NCBI RefSeq assembly: GCF_011057975.1
Contig: NZ_CP049109.1
Span: 2,263,001-2,327,000 of the forward strand
DNA length: 64,000 nt
DNA from: Sphingosinithalassobacter tenebrarum
GTDB taxonomy: Bacteria > Pseudomonadota > Alphaproteobacteria > Sphingomonadales > Sphingomonadaceae
Direction: 5' to 3'
Positions 16,860 through 25,245 of this stretch are shown here, one piece after another. The position numbers and the translations under genes were made by a program. Below the pieces are notes generated by a model. That model was not told the origin of the DNA. It made no database searches and saw only the letters and a list, made by a program, of their open reading frames with translations. Every line of letters starts with the position of its first letter. Position 1 is the first letter of the stretch.

Positions 16860-17952
16860 CCTTGCGGCGCTGAGCGCACTCCTGCTCGCCGGCTGTGGGA
16901 CCTCCCGTGGCGGCGAAAGCTGGGCCTATACGCCCGGCCAATATCCGGCGAATCGCTATTCGCAGGATCAGGTGCCCCAGCAGCCCTATTCGCAGCCCGG
17001 CTCGGATACTGCCCAGCCGGACCGATATTCACAGCCTTACGGCGCACGACCGCAATCGAGCGGAGTCGATGCCGATATCCAGCCGCGCTATCCGGCGGCG
17101 GGGCAGGGCGCCGGTGCCAGCTATGCGCCACCCGGAGCGAGTGGCCAGCCCTATGCCCGGCAGCAATATCCGACGCAGCAGGATTATGGTCAGGGCGGAC
17201 CGCCGCCTTCGGCGGGGCCACAGGGAAGCTCGCGGCCGCAGGCCGACGAGGTCCGTTACGATGAAGTCGGCTATGCCGAACTGCGCGGCGTCGCCAGCGG
17301 CGATCCGAGCGCCGCGCGACAGGTGGTCGCAGTGCATCCCAGGCTGGCGCCGGGGTCCTTCGTGGAGGTTACCGCGCTCGACAGCGGTCGCACGATTCTG
17401 GTGATGATCACCGGCCGAATGCAGGGCGGGCGCAGCATAATCGCACTGTCGCCCGGCGCGGCGCAGCAGCTCGGGATTTCCAGCGTAGCGGGTGTCCGGG
17501 TGCGCAGCGTCACGCCGCCGGCCCAGGACGAAGCTGCACTGCGTGCGGGTGGCGCCGCGCCGGCGCGAATCGACGCGCCCGAATCGCTGCTGGTTCCGCT
17601 GCGCAAGCAGCTCGGCGCGGCGCCCCCAGCCACGGTCGCCGGCCCGTCGCCCTACGCACAGCAGCCCCCGGCGTCTGAATCCAGCCAGCCGGGAGCGGCC
17701 TACCAGCCTCCGTATCGCCCGACGCCGAGCGCCTCGCCGCCATCGGGTGGAGGATTCTTCGTTCAGGTCGCCGCGCTTTCCAATGCCGCGCGGGCGCAGG
17801 AGCTCGCGCAAAGCCTGGGCGGGTTTGTCGAACCGACACGCGGGCTTTACCGCGTGCGCATGGGGCCTTATCCAAGCCGTACCGCCGCCGAGGGCGGGCG
17901 GGCCATCGCGGTCCGTCGTGGCTTTGGCGATGCGAGGATCGTAACTCCGTAA
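16843..17952 (+). CDS. RlpA-like SPOR-domain lipoprotein
   Basis: A 369-residue lipoprotein: signal ending in the lipobox LLAG-C at about residue 17, a Gln/Pro/Tyr-rich linker to about 140, a double-psi barrel (about 145-225), a second linker, and a C-terminal SPOR domain (about 303-369, GGFFVQVAAL to ARIVTP) that binds denuded glycan at the septum. RlpA is a septal transglycosylase, but here the barrel keeps His165 (AVHPRL) while the NDRGP-type motif reads ITGRMQ, so its Asp is missing. It is probably structural rather than catalytic. TTG at 16837 is an alternative start. Confidence 0.82.
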   Translation: MKWNASLAALSALLLAGCGTSRGGESWAYTPGQYPANRYSQDQVPQQPYSQPGSDTAQPDRYSQPYGARPQSSGVDADIQPRYPAAGQGAGASYAPPGASGQPYARQQYPTQQDYGQGGPPPSAGPQGSSRPQADEVRYDEVGYAELRGVASGDPSAARQVVAVHPRLAPGSFVEVTALDSGRTILVMITGRMQGGRSIIALSPGAAQQLGISSVAGVRVRSVTPPAQDEAALRAGGAAPARIDAPESLLVPLRKQLGAAPPATVAGPSPYAQQPPASESSQPGAAYQPPYRPTPSASPPSGGGFFVQVAALSNAARAQELAQSLGGFVEPTRGLYRVRMGPYPSRTAAEGGRAIAVRRGFGDARIVTP

Positions 17953-17977
17953 CCTCTAGCCACTCGGATATGGCCAC

Positions 17978-19141
17978 ATGAAAAAGCTGATCGCCGCCGC
18001 GCTCGCGCTGTTGCTCGTCGCACCCGCAACCGCACAAACGCCGACTTTCGACACTCCGGCGCCGATCGCGTTCATGAAGGACCTGTCCTCGGGCGCGGTG
18101 CTGTTCGCACGCGATCCCGATCGGCGCATCCCGCCTGCGTCGATGGCGAAGATGATGACGGTGTATGTTGCGTTCGACCTGATCAAGCGCGGCGAGCTTT
18201 CGCTCGACACCGAATTTCAGGTTCGCCCGGAAACGTGGCGCCGGTGGCACGGCCCGCAGGCCGGCTCGACCATGTTCCTCGAGACTGGCGAGCGGGTTTC
18301 GGTGCGGGAGCTGCTCTACGGCATCGTGACGCTGTCGGGGAACGATGCGTGCGTGGTCCTGGCCGAAGGGATTGCGGGAACCGAGGAGTCCTTCACCAAC
18401 CTGATGAACCAGCAGGCGCAGAAACTGAATCTGGCCAACAGCCATTTCGGCAATTCGAATGGCTGGCCCGATGAAGGCCGTACCTATGTTTCGGCGCGCG
18501 ATCTGGCGACGCTCGCCGCCGCGACGATCCAGAACTACCCGGATCTCTACAACACCTTCTACAGCCGGCACGATTATACCCGTACGCTTAGCAACGGGCA
18601 GGAAATCACGCAGCAGAACCGCGATCCGCTGCTGGGCCGCGTAGAAGGCGCCGACGGGCTGAAGACGGGCCATACCGAAGAAGCGGGATATGGCTTCACC
18701 GGTTCGGCCGAACAGAATGGACGCCGGCTGGTGATGGTGCTTGCCGGGCTCGACAGCTATCGCGGCCGCGCCGAGGAGTCGGTGCGCTTCATGGACTGGG
18801 GCTTTCGTGCCTGGAACGCGAAGAAGATCGTGGCCAAGGGGCGCCATGTGTCCGAAGCCGAAGTGCAGGGCGGTTCGGCCGGGAGTGTCGGGCTGGTCGC
18901 GCCCCGCGATCTGTCAGTCACGATTCCCGCCGGCACCGGCGCCGATATCCAGGCTCGCGTCGTTTATCAGGGGCCGGTCAAGGCACCTTTCGCGGCCGGC
19001 GATCACATCGCCGATCTCGTCATCACGACGCCCGGTATGGAGCCGCAGACCTTGCCGCTGGTCGCCGAAAGCGATGTCGGAGAAGCTGGTTTCTTCCGGC
19101 GCGCATGGCTGGGGCTGCTGTCGCTGGTCGGCATGGCGTGA
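17978..19141 (+). CDS. D-alanyl-D-alanine carboxypeptidase (PBP5/6 type)
   Basis: Removes the terminal D-Ala from peptidoglycan stem peptides in the periplasm. The 387-residue protein has a signal peptide ending TAQ (residue 20) and all three penicillin-binding motifs: SMAK at 55-58 (nucleophile Ser55), SGN at 120-122 and KTG at 229-231. The C-terminal PBP5 domain (about 275-365) and a final amphipathic segment FFRRAWLGLLSLVGMA should attach it to the membrane. It follows the MltB and RlpA-like genes, forming a cell-wall group. Confidence 0.93.
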   Translation: MKKLIAAALALLLVAPATAQTPTFDTPAPIAFMKDLSSGAVLFARDPDRRIPPASMAKMMTVYVAFDLIKRGELSLDTEFQVRPETWRRWHGPQAGSTMFLETGERVSVRELLYGIVTLSGNDACVVLAEGIAGTEESFTNLMNQQAQKLNLANSHFGNSNGWPDEGRTYVSARDLATLAAATIQNYPDLYNTFYSRHDYTRTLSNGQEITQQNRDPLLGRVEGADGLKTGHTEEAGYGFTGSAEQNGRRLVMVLAGLDSYRGRAEESVRFMDWGFRAWNAKKIVAKGRHVSEAEVQGGSAGSVGLVAPRDLSVTIPAGTGADIQARVVYQGPVKAPFAAGDHIADLVITTPGMEPQTLPLVAESDVGEAGFFRRAWLGLLSLVGMA

Positions 19142-19153
19142 TGGTTTCGGCGA

Positions 19154-19172
19154 GCGAGGCCCTATGCCTCGC
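19154..19172 (+). other. Hairpin between the carboxypeptidase gene and holB
   Basis: GCGAGGC (19154-19160) pairs with GCCTCGC (19166-19172) around a CCTAT loop. No T run follows. It sits in the 55-base gap where many relatives have tmk, and is followed by CTAAGC 7 bases before the holB ATG, a possible -10 element without a clear -35. Confidence 0.4.
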
Positions 19173-19196
19173 CGCCGCAATGGCTAAGCTGGCTCC

Positions 19197-20192
19197 ATGA
19201 TTCCGCTGATCGGAAACGAATCCGCGCGCGACACGCTGGCACGGGCCATCGGTTCGCGCGCACTGCATCACGCCTGGCTGCTGACCGGCCCCGAAGGGGT
19301 GGGGAAGGGGCGGTTCGCGCGTGACGCCGCGCTGCGGATGCTTGCGGTCGCGGCGGACGGCGCCGAAGGGCTGCCGCCGGGTATCGACGTGCCGGAAGAA
19401 AATCGCATCGCCAGATTGTTCGCCGCCCGTTCGCATCCCGATTACCGCGAACTCGTGCGGCTGCCCAAGGACGCGGACAAGCCCGGCGAGAATATCGCAC
19501 GCAGCATCAAGATCGATCAGGTGCGCCAGCTGATCGCCAGTTTCAGCACCAAGCCCTCGCTCTCGCAGCGCCGCGTGGTGGTGATCGACAGTATCGACGA
19601 TGTCGAACGTCCGGGCGCCGCAAATGCGCTGCTCAAGGTGCTGGAAGAACCGCCCGAAGGTACGGTCTTCCTGCTCGTCAGCCATGCCCCGGGGCGACTG
19701 CTGCCTACCATCCGTTCGCGCTGCCGCACACTGCGCTTCGAGCCGCTTGAGGATGCGCAGGTGCAATCGGCGCTACGGCCCGCGCTTCCCGACGCGTCCG
19801 ACGACGAACTGGCTGCGCTGGTCCGGGCCGGAGACGGGTCGCCGGGCCGGGCGCTGGGCTTTGCCGGACTGGATATGGCGGCTCTCGAAAGAGAGCTGGA
19901 AACGCTGGCAATGCAAGGGGACCCGACCAACGCGGTGCGCTCGCGGCTCGCCAGGATGCTCGGCACCAAGGCCGCACAGGCGCGCTACGAAGCGTTTCTA
20001 GAGCGCACACCAAGCTTCATCGCCGAACATGCGAAATCGCGCAACGGCGCGGCGCTGCGTCGGGCACTCGACAGCTATGCCGCCGCGCGGGACCTGGGCG
20101 GGATGGCAGTCGGCCTGTCGCTTGATGCCTCCGCCACCGTTTTCGAGATGGCGGGCATGGTTGCCAGACTGGCGCAGGAACGCCACGACTAG
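19197..20192 (+). CDS. holB: DNA polymerase III subunit delta prime
   Basis: Part of the clamp loader that places the beta clamp on DNA. The 331 residues start with MIPLIGNESARDTLARAI, then ALHHAWLLTGPEGVGKGRFAR (P-loop at about 32-38), LSQRRVVVIDSIDDVERPGA with the Walker-B-like region near 122-140, ANALLKVLEEPPEG, and LLPTIRSRCRTLRF (the SRC sensor motif). The C-terminal third is helical. It precedes metG by 56 bases. No ribosome-binding site is seen. Confidence 0.93.
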   Translation: MIPLIGNESARDTLARAIGSRALHHAWLLTGPEGVGKGRFARDAALRMLAVAADGAEGLPPGIDVPEENRIARLFAARSHPDYRELVRLPKDADKPGENIARSIKIDQVRQLIASFSTKPSLSQRRVVVIDSIDDVERPGAANALLKVLEEPPEGTVFLLVSHAPGRLLPTIRSRCRTLRFEPLEDAQVQSALRPALPDASDDELAALVRAGDGSPGRALGFAGLDMAALERELETLAMQGDPTNAVRSRLARMLGTKAAQARYEAFLERTPSFIAEHAKSRNGAALRRALDSYAAARDLGGMAVGLSLDASATVFEMAGMVARLAQERHD

Positions 20193-20212
20193 CGGCAAGG
20201 CGCATCGCGCTC

Positions 20213-20240
20213 TTCCCGATGCCGGGAAATGCCACTAAGT
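20213..20240 (+). promoter_or_regulatory. Putative metG promoter, start-proximal
   Basis: TTCCCG (20213-20218), 16 bases, CTAAGT (20235-20240), then 8 bases to the metG ATG, with no ribosome-binding site. The -35 hexamer is weak, but the spacing agrees with the psd, ispDF and rnd elements. Confidence 0.3.
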
Positions 20241-20248
20241 CGCGGGCC

Positions 20249-21811
20249 ATGCCCAAGCCCTACTACATCACCACCGCGATTCACTATCCCAATGGCCGGC
20301 CGCACATCGGCCACGCCTATGAGATGATCGCCGCCGACACGATCGCGCGGTTCCAGCGACAGGCCGGGCGCGACGTGCGCTTTCAGACCGGCACCGACGA
20401 GCACGGCCTGAAAATGGTCCAGACCGCGCGCGGCCGTGACATGGAAGTGCGCGCGCTCGCTGACGAAATGTCGGGATATTTCCGCGATATGGCGGAGAAA
20501 CTGGATATTTCGTGCGATCGCTTCATCCGCACGGTCGAATCCGATCATTATGCCGCCAGCCAGGCAATCTGGCAGGCGATGGCGGACGCAGGCGACCTGT
20601 ATCTCGACCGCTATGAAGGCTGGTATTCGGTCCGCGACGAAGCCTTTTACGAGGAAAAGGAGCTGACCGAAGGGGAAGGGGGGCAGAAGCTCTCGCCCCA
20701 GGGAACGCCGGTGGAATGGACCGCCGAGGAGACCTGGTTCTTCCGCCTTTCGAAATATCAGCAGCCCCTGCTCGATTTCTACGCCGCCAATCCCGACTTC
20801 ATCCGCCCGGAAAGCCGCCGCAACGAGATTCTGCGCTTCGTCGAGGGCGGGCTCGCCGATCTGTCGGTCAGCCGCACCAGCTTCGACTGGGGTGTGCCGG
20901 TGCCGGGTAGTCCCGGTCATGTCATGTATGTCTGGGTCGACGCGCTGACCAATTACATCACCGGCGTCGGCTATCCCGACGACAAGGCGATGTTCGAGAA
21001 ATTCTGGCCTGCTGATCTGCACCTGATCGGCAAAGACATCGTCCGTTTCCACACCGTCTATTGGCCCGCTTTCCTGATGTCGGCGCAACTGCCGCTGCCC
21101 AAACAAGTGTTCGGCCACGGTTTCCTGCTCAACCGCGGGGAGAAGATGTCGAAATCGGTCGGCAATGTCGTCGATCCGATGGCGCTCGCCGAGCTCTATG
21201 GCGTCGATACGCTGCGCTATTTCCTGCTGCGCGACGTCAGCTTCGGACAGGACGGGACGTTCAGCGACGAAGCGATCGTGACGCGCGCCAATGCCGATCT
21301 TTCCAACAGCTTCGGCAATCTCGCGCAACGCACGCTGGCGTTCATCGCCAAAAATCTGGAAGGCGCCCTGCCCGAAGCAGGGAAGGGCGATCCCGCCGAC
21401 GCGGAGCTGCTGGCGGCGGTGCGACAGGGCACGGCCGAATTCCGTGCGCAGTTCGAAAAGCTGGCGCTCAGCCAGGCGCTCGAGGCGTGGATGCAGGCAG
21501 TGTTCGCGTGCAATGCCTATATCGACACACAGGCGCCCTGGGCGCTGCGCAAGACCGATCCCGAGCGGATGCATGCCGTGCTCGGCACGCTGATCCGCGC
21601 GATCCGAGATCTTGCCATCGCGATCCTGCCGGTAGTGCCGGCTTCGGCGAACAAGCTGCTCGATTTCCTCGGCGCCAAGGACCGCGACCATGCCGCGCTT
21701 GAAGACAGCGGCTGGTATGAAGCGCTTGCCGCCAAGGGGTTTCGGATCTCGCCCCCCACTCCCATCTTCCCCAGACTGGAACTCAAGACAGCCGAGGGTG
21801 AAACGGCATGA
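20249..21811 (+). CDS. metG: Methionyl-tRNA synthetase
   Basis: Charges tRNA-Met for initiation and elongation. The 520-residue class I enzyme has the HIGH motif in RPHIGHAYEM (about 16-25), GTDEHGLK, and KMSKS at about 299-303 (EKMSKSVGN). It lacks the CxxC zinc knuckles of the E. coli type and the C-terminal dimer domain, so it is the short form common in alphaproteobacteria. The ATG at 20249 is preferred to one ten codons upstream, because MPKPYYITT is the usual beginning. It overlaps tatD by ATGA. Confidence 0.96.
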   Translation: MPKPYYITTAIHYPNGRPHIGHAYEMIAADTIARFQRQAGRDVRFQTGTDEHGLKMVQTARGRDMEVRALADEMSGYFRDMAEKLDISCDRFIRTVESDHYAASQAIWQAMADAGDLYLDRYEGWYSVRDEAFYEEKELTEGEGGQKLSPQGTPVEWTAEETWFFRLSKYQQPLLDFYAANPDFIRPESRRNEILRFVEGGLADLSVSRTSFDWGVPVPGSPGHVMYVWVDALTNYITGVGYPDDKAMFEKFWPADLHLIGKDIVRFHTVYWPAFLMSAQLPLPKQVFGHGFLLNRGEKMSKSVGNVVDPMALAELYGVDTLRYFLLRDVSFGQDGTFSDEAIVTRANADLSNSFGNLAQRTLAFIAKNLEGALPEAGKGDPADAELLAAVRQGTAEFRAQFEKLALSQALEAWMQAVFACNAYIDTQAPWALRKTDPERMHAVLGTLIRAIRDLAIAILPVVPASANKLLDFLGAKDRDHAALEDSGWYEALAAKGFRISPPTPIFPRLELKTAEGETA

Positions 21812-22587
21812 AGCTGGCCGACAGCCACTGCCATCTGAACTACAAGGGACTGGTCGAGCATCAGGCGGATGTCCTGAGCCGAGCGCGCGAGCGCGGCGTC
21901 GCTGCGATGCTCAACATCTCGACGCGCGAAAGCGAATGGAGTGACGTTATCGCCGTGGCCGAGCGCGAAAACGACGTCTGGGCGACCGTGGGCATTCACC
22001 CCCACGAAGCCGACACGCATCCCGATGTCGATACGGTCAAGCTTGTGGAGCGTGCATCGCACCCGCGCGTTGTCGGCATCGGCGAAAGCGGGCTGGATTA
22101 TTACTACGATCACAGCGACCGCGACCGCCAGCGGGCCAGCTTCCGCGCGCATCTCGCCGCGAGTCGCGAGACGCAGTTGCCGATCGTCGTTCACACCCGC
22201 GACGCCGAGGAGGACACCGCCGAAATCCTGCGCGACGAAATGGGGAAGGGGGCATTTCCCGGCGTCATCCACTGTTTCACCGCCAGCGGCGGATTCGCGG
22301 ATATCGCGCTCAGTCTCGGATTCTATATCTCGATCTCCGGCATCGTGACGTTCAAGAACGCAAAGGCGCTTCAGGAAACCGCCGCGTGGTTGCCGCGCGA
22401 ACGGCTGCTGGTGGAAACCGATGCTCCGTTTCTTGCGCCCGTCCCGCATCGCGGCAAGACCGGCGAGCCGGCCTTCGTCGCCGATACCTGTCGCTTCCTG
22501 GCGGAGTTGCGCGGCGAGGATGCCGACGAACTGGCGGACGTAACGCGCGAGAATTTCCACCGGCTGTTCGCCAAGACGCGCGCGTGA
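21808..22587 (+). CDS. tatD: TatD-family metal-dependent hydrolase/DNase
   Basis: TatD proteins are two-metal TIM-barrel nucleases. The 259 residues include the metal site DSHCHLNY (His7, His9), VGIHPHEAD, the central Glu in VVGIGESGLDYYYD, VVHTRDAEEDT, IHCFTASGG and LLVETDAPFLAP. It is translationally coupled to metG (ATGA overlap) and to the following metallo-beta-lactamase gene (GTGA), the common metG-tatD-MBL arrangement of alphaproteobacteria. Its physiological substrate in these bacteria is not settled. Confidence 0.93.
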   Translation: MKLADSHCHLNYKGLVEHQADVLSRARERGVAAMLNISTRESEWSDVIAVAERENDVWATVGIHPHEADTHPDVDTVKLVERASHPRVVGIGESGLDYYYDHSDRDRQRASFRAHLAASRETQLPIVVHTRDAEEDTAEILRDEMGKGAFPGVIHCFTASGGFADIALSLGFYISISGIVTFKNAKALQETAAWLPRERLLVETDAPFLAPVPHRGKTGEPAFVADTCRFLAELRGEDADELADVTRENFHRLFAKTRA

Positions 22588-23351
22588 AGATCCGCATCCT
22601 CGGCTCGGGAACGTCCTCGGGCGTGCCGCGGATCGGGAACGACTGGGGCGCGTGCGATCCCAACGAGCCGCGTAACCGTCGCACCCGCGCCTCGGTTCTG
22701 GTTTCGACCGACACGACGCGCATTTTGGTCGATACCAGCCCCGACATGCGCGCCCAGTTGCTCGCCGCCGAGGTGGACGATGTCGATGCGGTGATCTGGA
22801 CACATGACCATGCCGATCATTGCCACGGCATCGATGACTTGCGGCAGGTGATGCACGCACGAAACGGCAGGCCCGTTCGCGGCCTGGCGCGTCCGCAGAC
22901 GCTCGAACGGCTGCAACGGCGCTTCGGCTATGTCTTTCACGGCCGCGGCGGCTATCCTCCAGTAGTGGCAGGGGAAGAACTGCCCGATGCGATACGGATC
23001 GGCGACATCGAGGTGCGCGTGGTCGATCAGCCGCATGGCGGCATCACGTCGGCCGGCATGCGCTTTGATTCGGCTGCGAAGTCCATTGGATATTCAACTG
23101 ATTTCAATGAGTTGACAGATGATATGAAGAGTCTGTATGAAAATATGGACTGGTGGGTCGTCGATGCGCTGCGCAGGCGGCCGCACCCCACACATCCACA
23201 TCTCGATGCGACGCTCGGCTGGATCGCGCAATGCCGTGTTCCGCGGGCGACGCTGATCCACATGGATAACTCGATGGACTATGCTAGCCTCGCCGTCGAA
23301 CTGCCGGCCGGGGTGGAGCCAGGCTATGACGGCCAGGAGATCGAGGTTTGA
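22584..23351 (+). CDS. MBL-fold metallohydrolase, PhnP-like
   Basis: A 255-residue metallo-beta-lactamase-fold enzyme. The metal motif HxHxDH is THDHADHCHG at about residues 71-80; other ligands are probably His in VVDQPHGG and HPTHPHLD. The N-terminus KIRILGSGTSSGVPRIGNDWGACD, with its GTSSGVP segment, resembles PhnP phosphodiesterases. There is no phn cluster nearby, so the substrate is open; a cyclic or nucleotide phosphodiester is plausible. It starts with GTG coupled to tatD and overlaps the next gene by TTGA. Confidence 0.88.
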   Translation: MKIRILGSGTSSGVPRIGNDWGACDPNEPRNRRTRASVLVSTDTTRILVDTSPDMRAQLLAAEVDDVDAVIWTHDHADHCHGIDDLRQVMHARNGRPVRGLARPQTLERLQRRFGYVFHGRGGYPPVVAGEELPDAIRIGDIEVRVVDQPHGGITSAGMRFDSAAKSIGYSTDFNELTDDMKSLYENMDWWVVDALRRRPHPTHPHLDATLGWIAQCRVPRATLIHMDNSMDYASLAVELPAGVEPGYDGQEIEV

Positions 23352-23971
23352 CCGGGTTACAGCCCAATACCGTGTGGTGGATCGTAGTACTGGTCGCGCT
23401 CGCCGCCGGCCTTGTCGCACGCCGTCCCTCGCTCGGTACGATCGTTCGCGGTGTATTCGGTTGGGCCGCAATCGCGTTCGTCATTGTGCTGATCGTCGCG
23501 CATCGGCACGAAATCGGCGGGGTCTTCACCAATCTGGCCGGTCAGCTCGGTATTTCCAGCCAGCAGGTATCGGGCGAAACCGTGCGGATCCGCATGTCGC
23601 CCGACGGGCATTTCTGGGCGCGCGTATCGCTCAACGGCGTCAGCCGCACCATGCTGGTCGACAGCGGCGCAACAATCACGGCAATTTCGGAGGCGACCGC
23701 CACGGCGGCAGGCATTACGACCAACAGCAGTTTTCCCATCATGATCGACACGGCCAACGGCACGGTGATGGCGAGGCGTGGCAAGATCGAAGCACTCGCG
23801 CTGGGGCCGTTGCGGACCCGCGATCTTTCAGTCGTCGTGTCGGAGAATTTCGGCGATCTTGACGTATTGGGGATGAATTTCCTGTCGCGGCTGGGCTCCT
23901 GGCGTGTGGAAGGGAAGACTCTTATCCTGGAACCGGACAGCACCGTGACCGCCGAGACCAATTTTACATAA
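23348..23971 (+). CDS. Membrane-anchored retropepsin-like aspartic protease
   Basis: A 207-residue protein with two hydrophobic segments (about 9-24 and 35-50) followed by a periplasmic or cytoplasmic domain with a single aspartic protease motif, LVDSGAT at about 103-109 (Asp105), and a hydrophobic VLGMNFLSRLGSW block. This is the clan AA, TIGR02281-type family; one half-site means it must dimerise. It starts with TTG overlapping the upstream stop. Substrate unknown. Confidence 0.85.
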   Translation: MTGLQPNTVWWIVVLVALAAGLVARRPSLGTIVRGVFGWAAIAFVIVLIVAHRHEIGGVFTNLAGQLGISSQQVSGETVRIRMSPDGHFWARVSLNGVSRTMLVDSGATITAISEATATAAGITTNSSFPIMIDTANGTVMARRGKIEALALGPLRTRDLSVVVSENFGDLDVLGMNFLSRLGSWRVEGKTLILEPDSTVTAETNFT

Positions 23972-24002
23972 TGTATATTATCGTTCTTATGGATGGCGCG
24001 CG

Positions 24003-24788
24003 ATGAGTGATGGTTCGACGCCCCCTGCCAACGGACGCAGCGATCTGGCGCGGCTCGTGGCGATCATGGCGCGGCTGCGCGATCCCGTGGATGGCTGCGA
24101 ATGGGATACGGTCCAGACGTTCGACACGATTGCGCCCTATACGATCGAGGAAGCCTATGAAGTCGCCGATGCCATCGCGCGCGCTGACATGGCCGAACTG
24201 CGCGACGAGCTTGGCGACCTGCTGCTCCAGGTGATCTTCCATGCGCGCATGGCCGAGGAAGCCGGCGAATTCGCGTTGCCCGACGTCATCGCCGCGATCA
24301 GCGACAAGATGGAACGCCGTCATCCGCACATCTTTGGCGACGCCGAAACCGGCGGCCATCACCTGTGGGAAGAAATCAAGGCCGAGGAACGCGGGAAAAA
24401 GGGGGACGACAGCGCCCTCGCCGGAGTCGCGCTTTCCCTCCCTGCCTTGTTACGCGCGGAAAAGTTACAGAAACGTGCATCGCGCGTCGGATTTGACTGG
24501 CCAGACGCGTGCGGCGCGCGCGCAAAGGTGATCGAGGAGATCGCGGAGGTCGATGCCGCGACCAGTGATTCTGAACGCGAAGAGGAAATCGGTGACCTGT
24601 TGTTCGCGGTAGTCAACTGGGCGCGCAAGCACGGGATAGAACCCGAAGCGGCGCTGCGCGCGGCGAATGCCAAGTTCGAGGCTCGGTTTCGTTCGATGGA
24701 AAGCAGCGCCGGCGCCGAGTTCGAAGCGCTCGATCTGGAGGGCAAGGAACAGCTGTGGCGCGAAGCCAAGGCCCGCGCGCGGGATTGA
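24003..24788 (+). CDS. mazG: Nucleoside triphosphate pyrophosphohydrolase MazG
   Basis: Hydrolyses NTPs and dNTPs to the monophosphate plus pyrophosphate, clearing aberrant nucleotides. The 261 residues contain two MazG domains: the first with CEWDTVQTFDTIAPYTIEEAYEVADAI and ELRDELGDLLLQVIFHARMAEE (about 32-85), the second with VIEEIAEVD and EEEIGDLLFAVVNWARKHG (about 178-220); ExxE/ExxD metal motifs are present in both. It follows an AT-rich patch and is convergent with the exonuclease gene, 8 bases away. Confidence 0.93.
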   Translation: MSDGSTPPANGRSDLARLVAIMARLRDPVDGCEWDTVQTFDTIAPYTIEEAYEVADAIARADMAELRDELGDLLLQVIFHARMAEEAGEFALPDVIAAISDKMERRHPHIFGDAETGGHHLWEEIKAEERGKKGDDSALAGVALSLPALLRAEKLQKRASRVGFDWPDACGARAKVIEEIAEVDAATSDSEREEEIGDLLFAVVNWARKHGIEPEAALRAANAKFEARFRSMESSAGAEFEALDLEGKEQLWREAKARARD

Positions 24789-24796
24789 TCCACCAA

Positions 24797-25231
24797 CTAC
24801 CGCTCGCGCAGCAAGACATGCTGCCGCAGTGCGATCGCATCGTGGCGGGCATTGTGCGGCACGCGGCTGGCCGCGGCCGAGTTGAACTGAATATCAGTAA
24901 GCAATTCAAAGCGTAACGGCGGAGTCTTGAGACGATGCCCCGGGCCGGTAACGGTCAGACACAGCACATGCGCCAGATCCTCGGGCCAATCCGCGACCAA
25001 CACCGGTTCGGGATCAGTCGCCAGATAGACGCCGAGACGATCGGATATTTCCTCGCGCGATACCGGCTCCTTTTCGAGCACGGGAAGCACATTCTCGCGC
25101 ACCCAGTCATTCGGGGCGTTGCAGGCAACGGCTTCGTAGAAGATCGGCGCGTCTGGGTCTTCGGGAACCAGCGCGATCGATATCAGATCACCCAGGAAGC
25201 CGTTGAACTCGGTATCGAGGAAATAACGCAA
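24797..25231 (-). CDS. DEDD-type 3'-5' exoribonuclease-like protein
   Basis: A 144-residue RNase-H-fold protein with the exonuclease signature RYFLDTEFNGFLGDLISIAL at the N-terminus (Asp6, Glu8) and HNARHDAIALRQ at the C-terminus (His and Asp of the last motif), as in the small Rv2179c-like exoribonucleases. It starts with TTG; GGAGG lies 6 bases before it. It follows hflX by 14 bases and is the last gene of the dusB-ntr-hfq-hflX run, which suggests a role in RNA turnover alongside Hfq. Activity is inferred. Confidence 0.8.
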   Translation of the reverse strand: MRYFLDTEFNGFLGDLISIALVPEDPDAPIFYEAVACNAPNDWVRENVLPVLEKEPVSREEISDRLGVYLATDPEPVLVADWPEDLAHVLCLTVTGPGHRLKTPPLRFELLTDIQFNSAAASRVPHNARHDAIALRQHVLLRER

Positions 25232-25245
25232 CGCGAGCCTCCGTC

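Noticed and set aside
20189..21691. 500-codon minus-strand frame opposite metG
   Set aside because: No motifs, and it fully overlaps metG.
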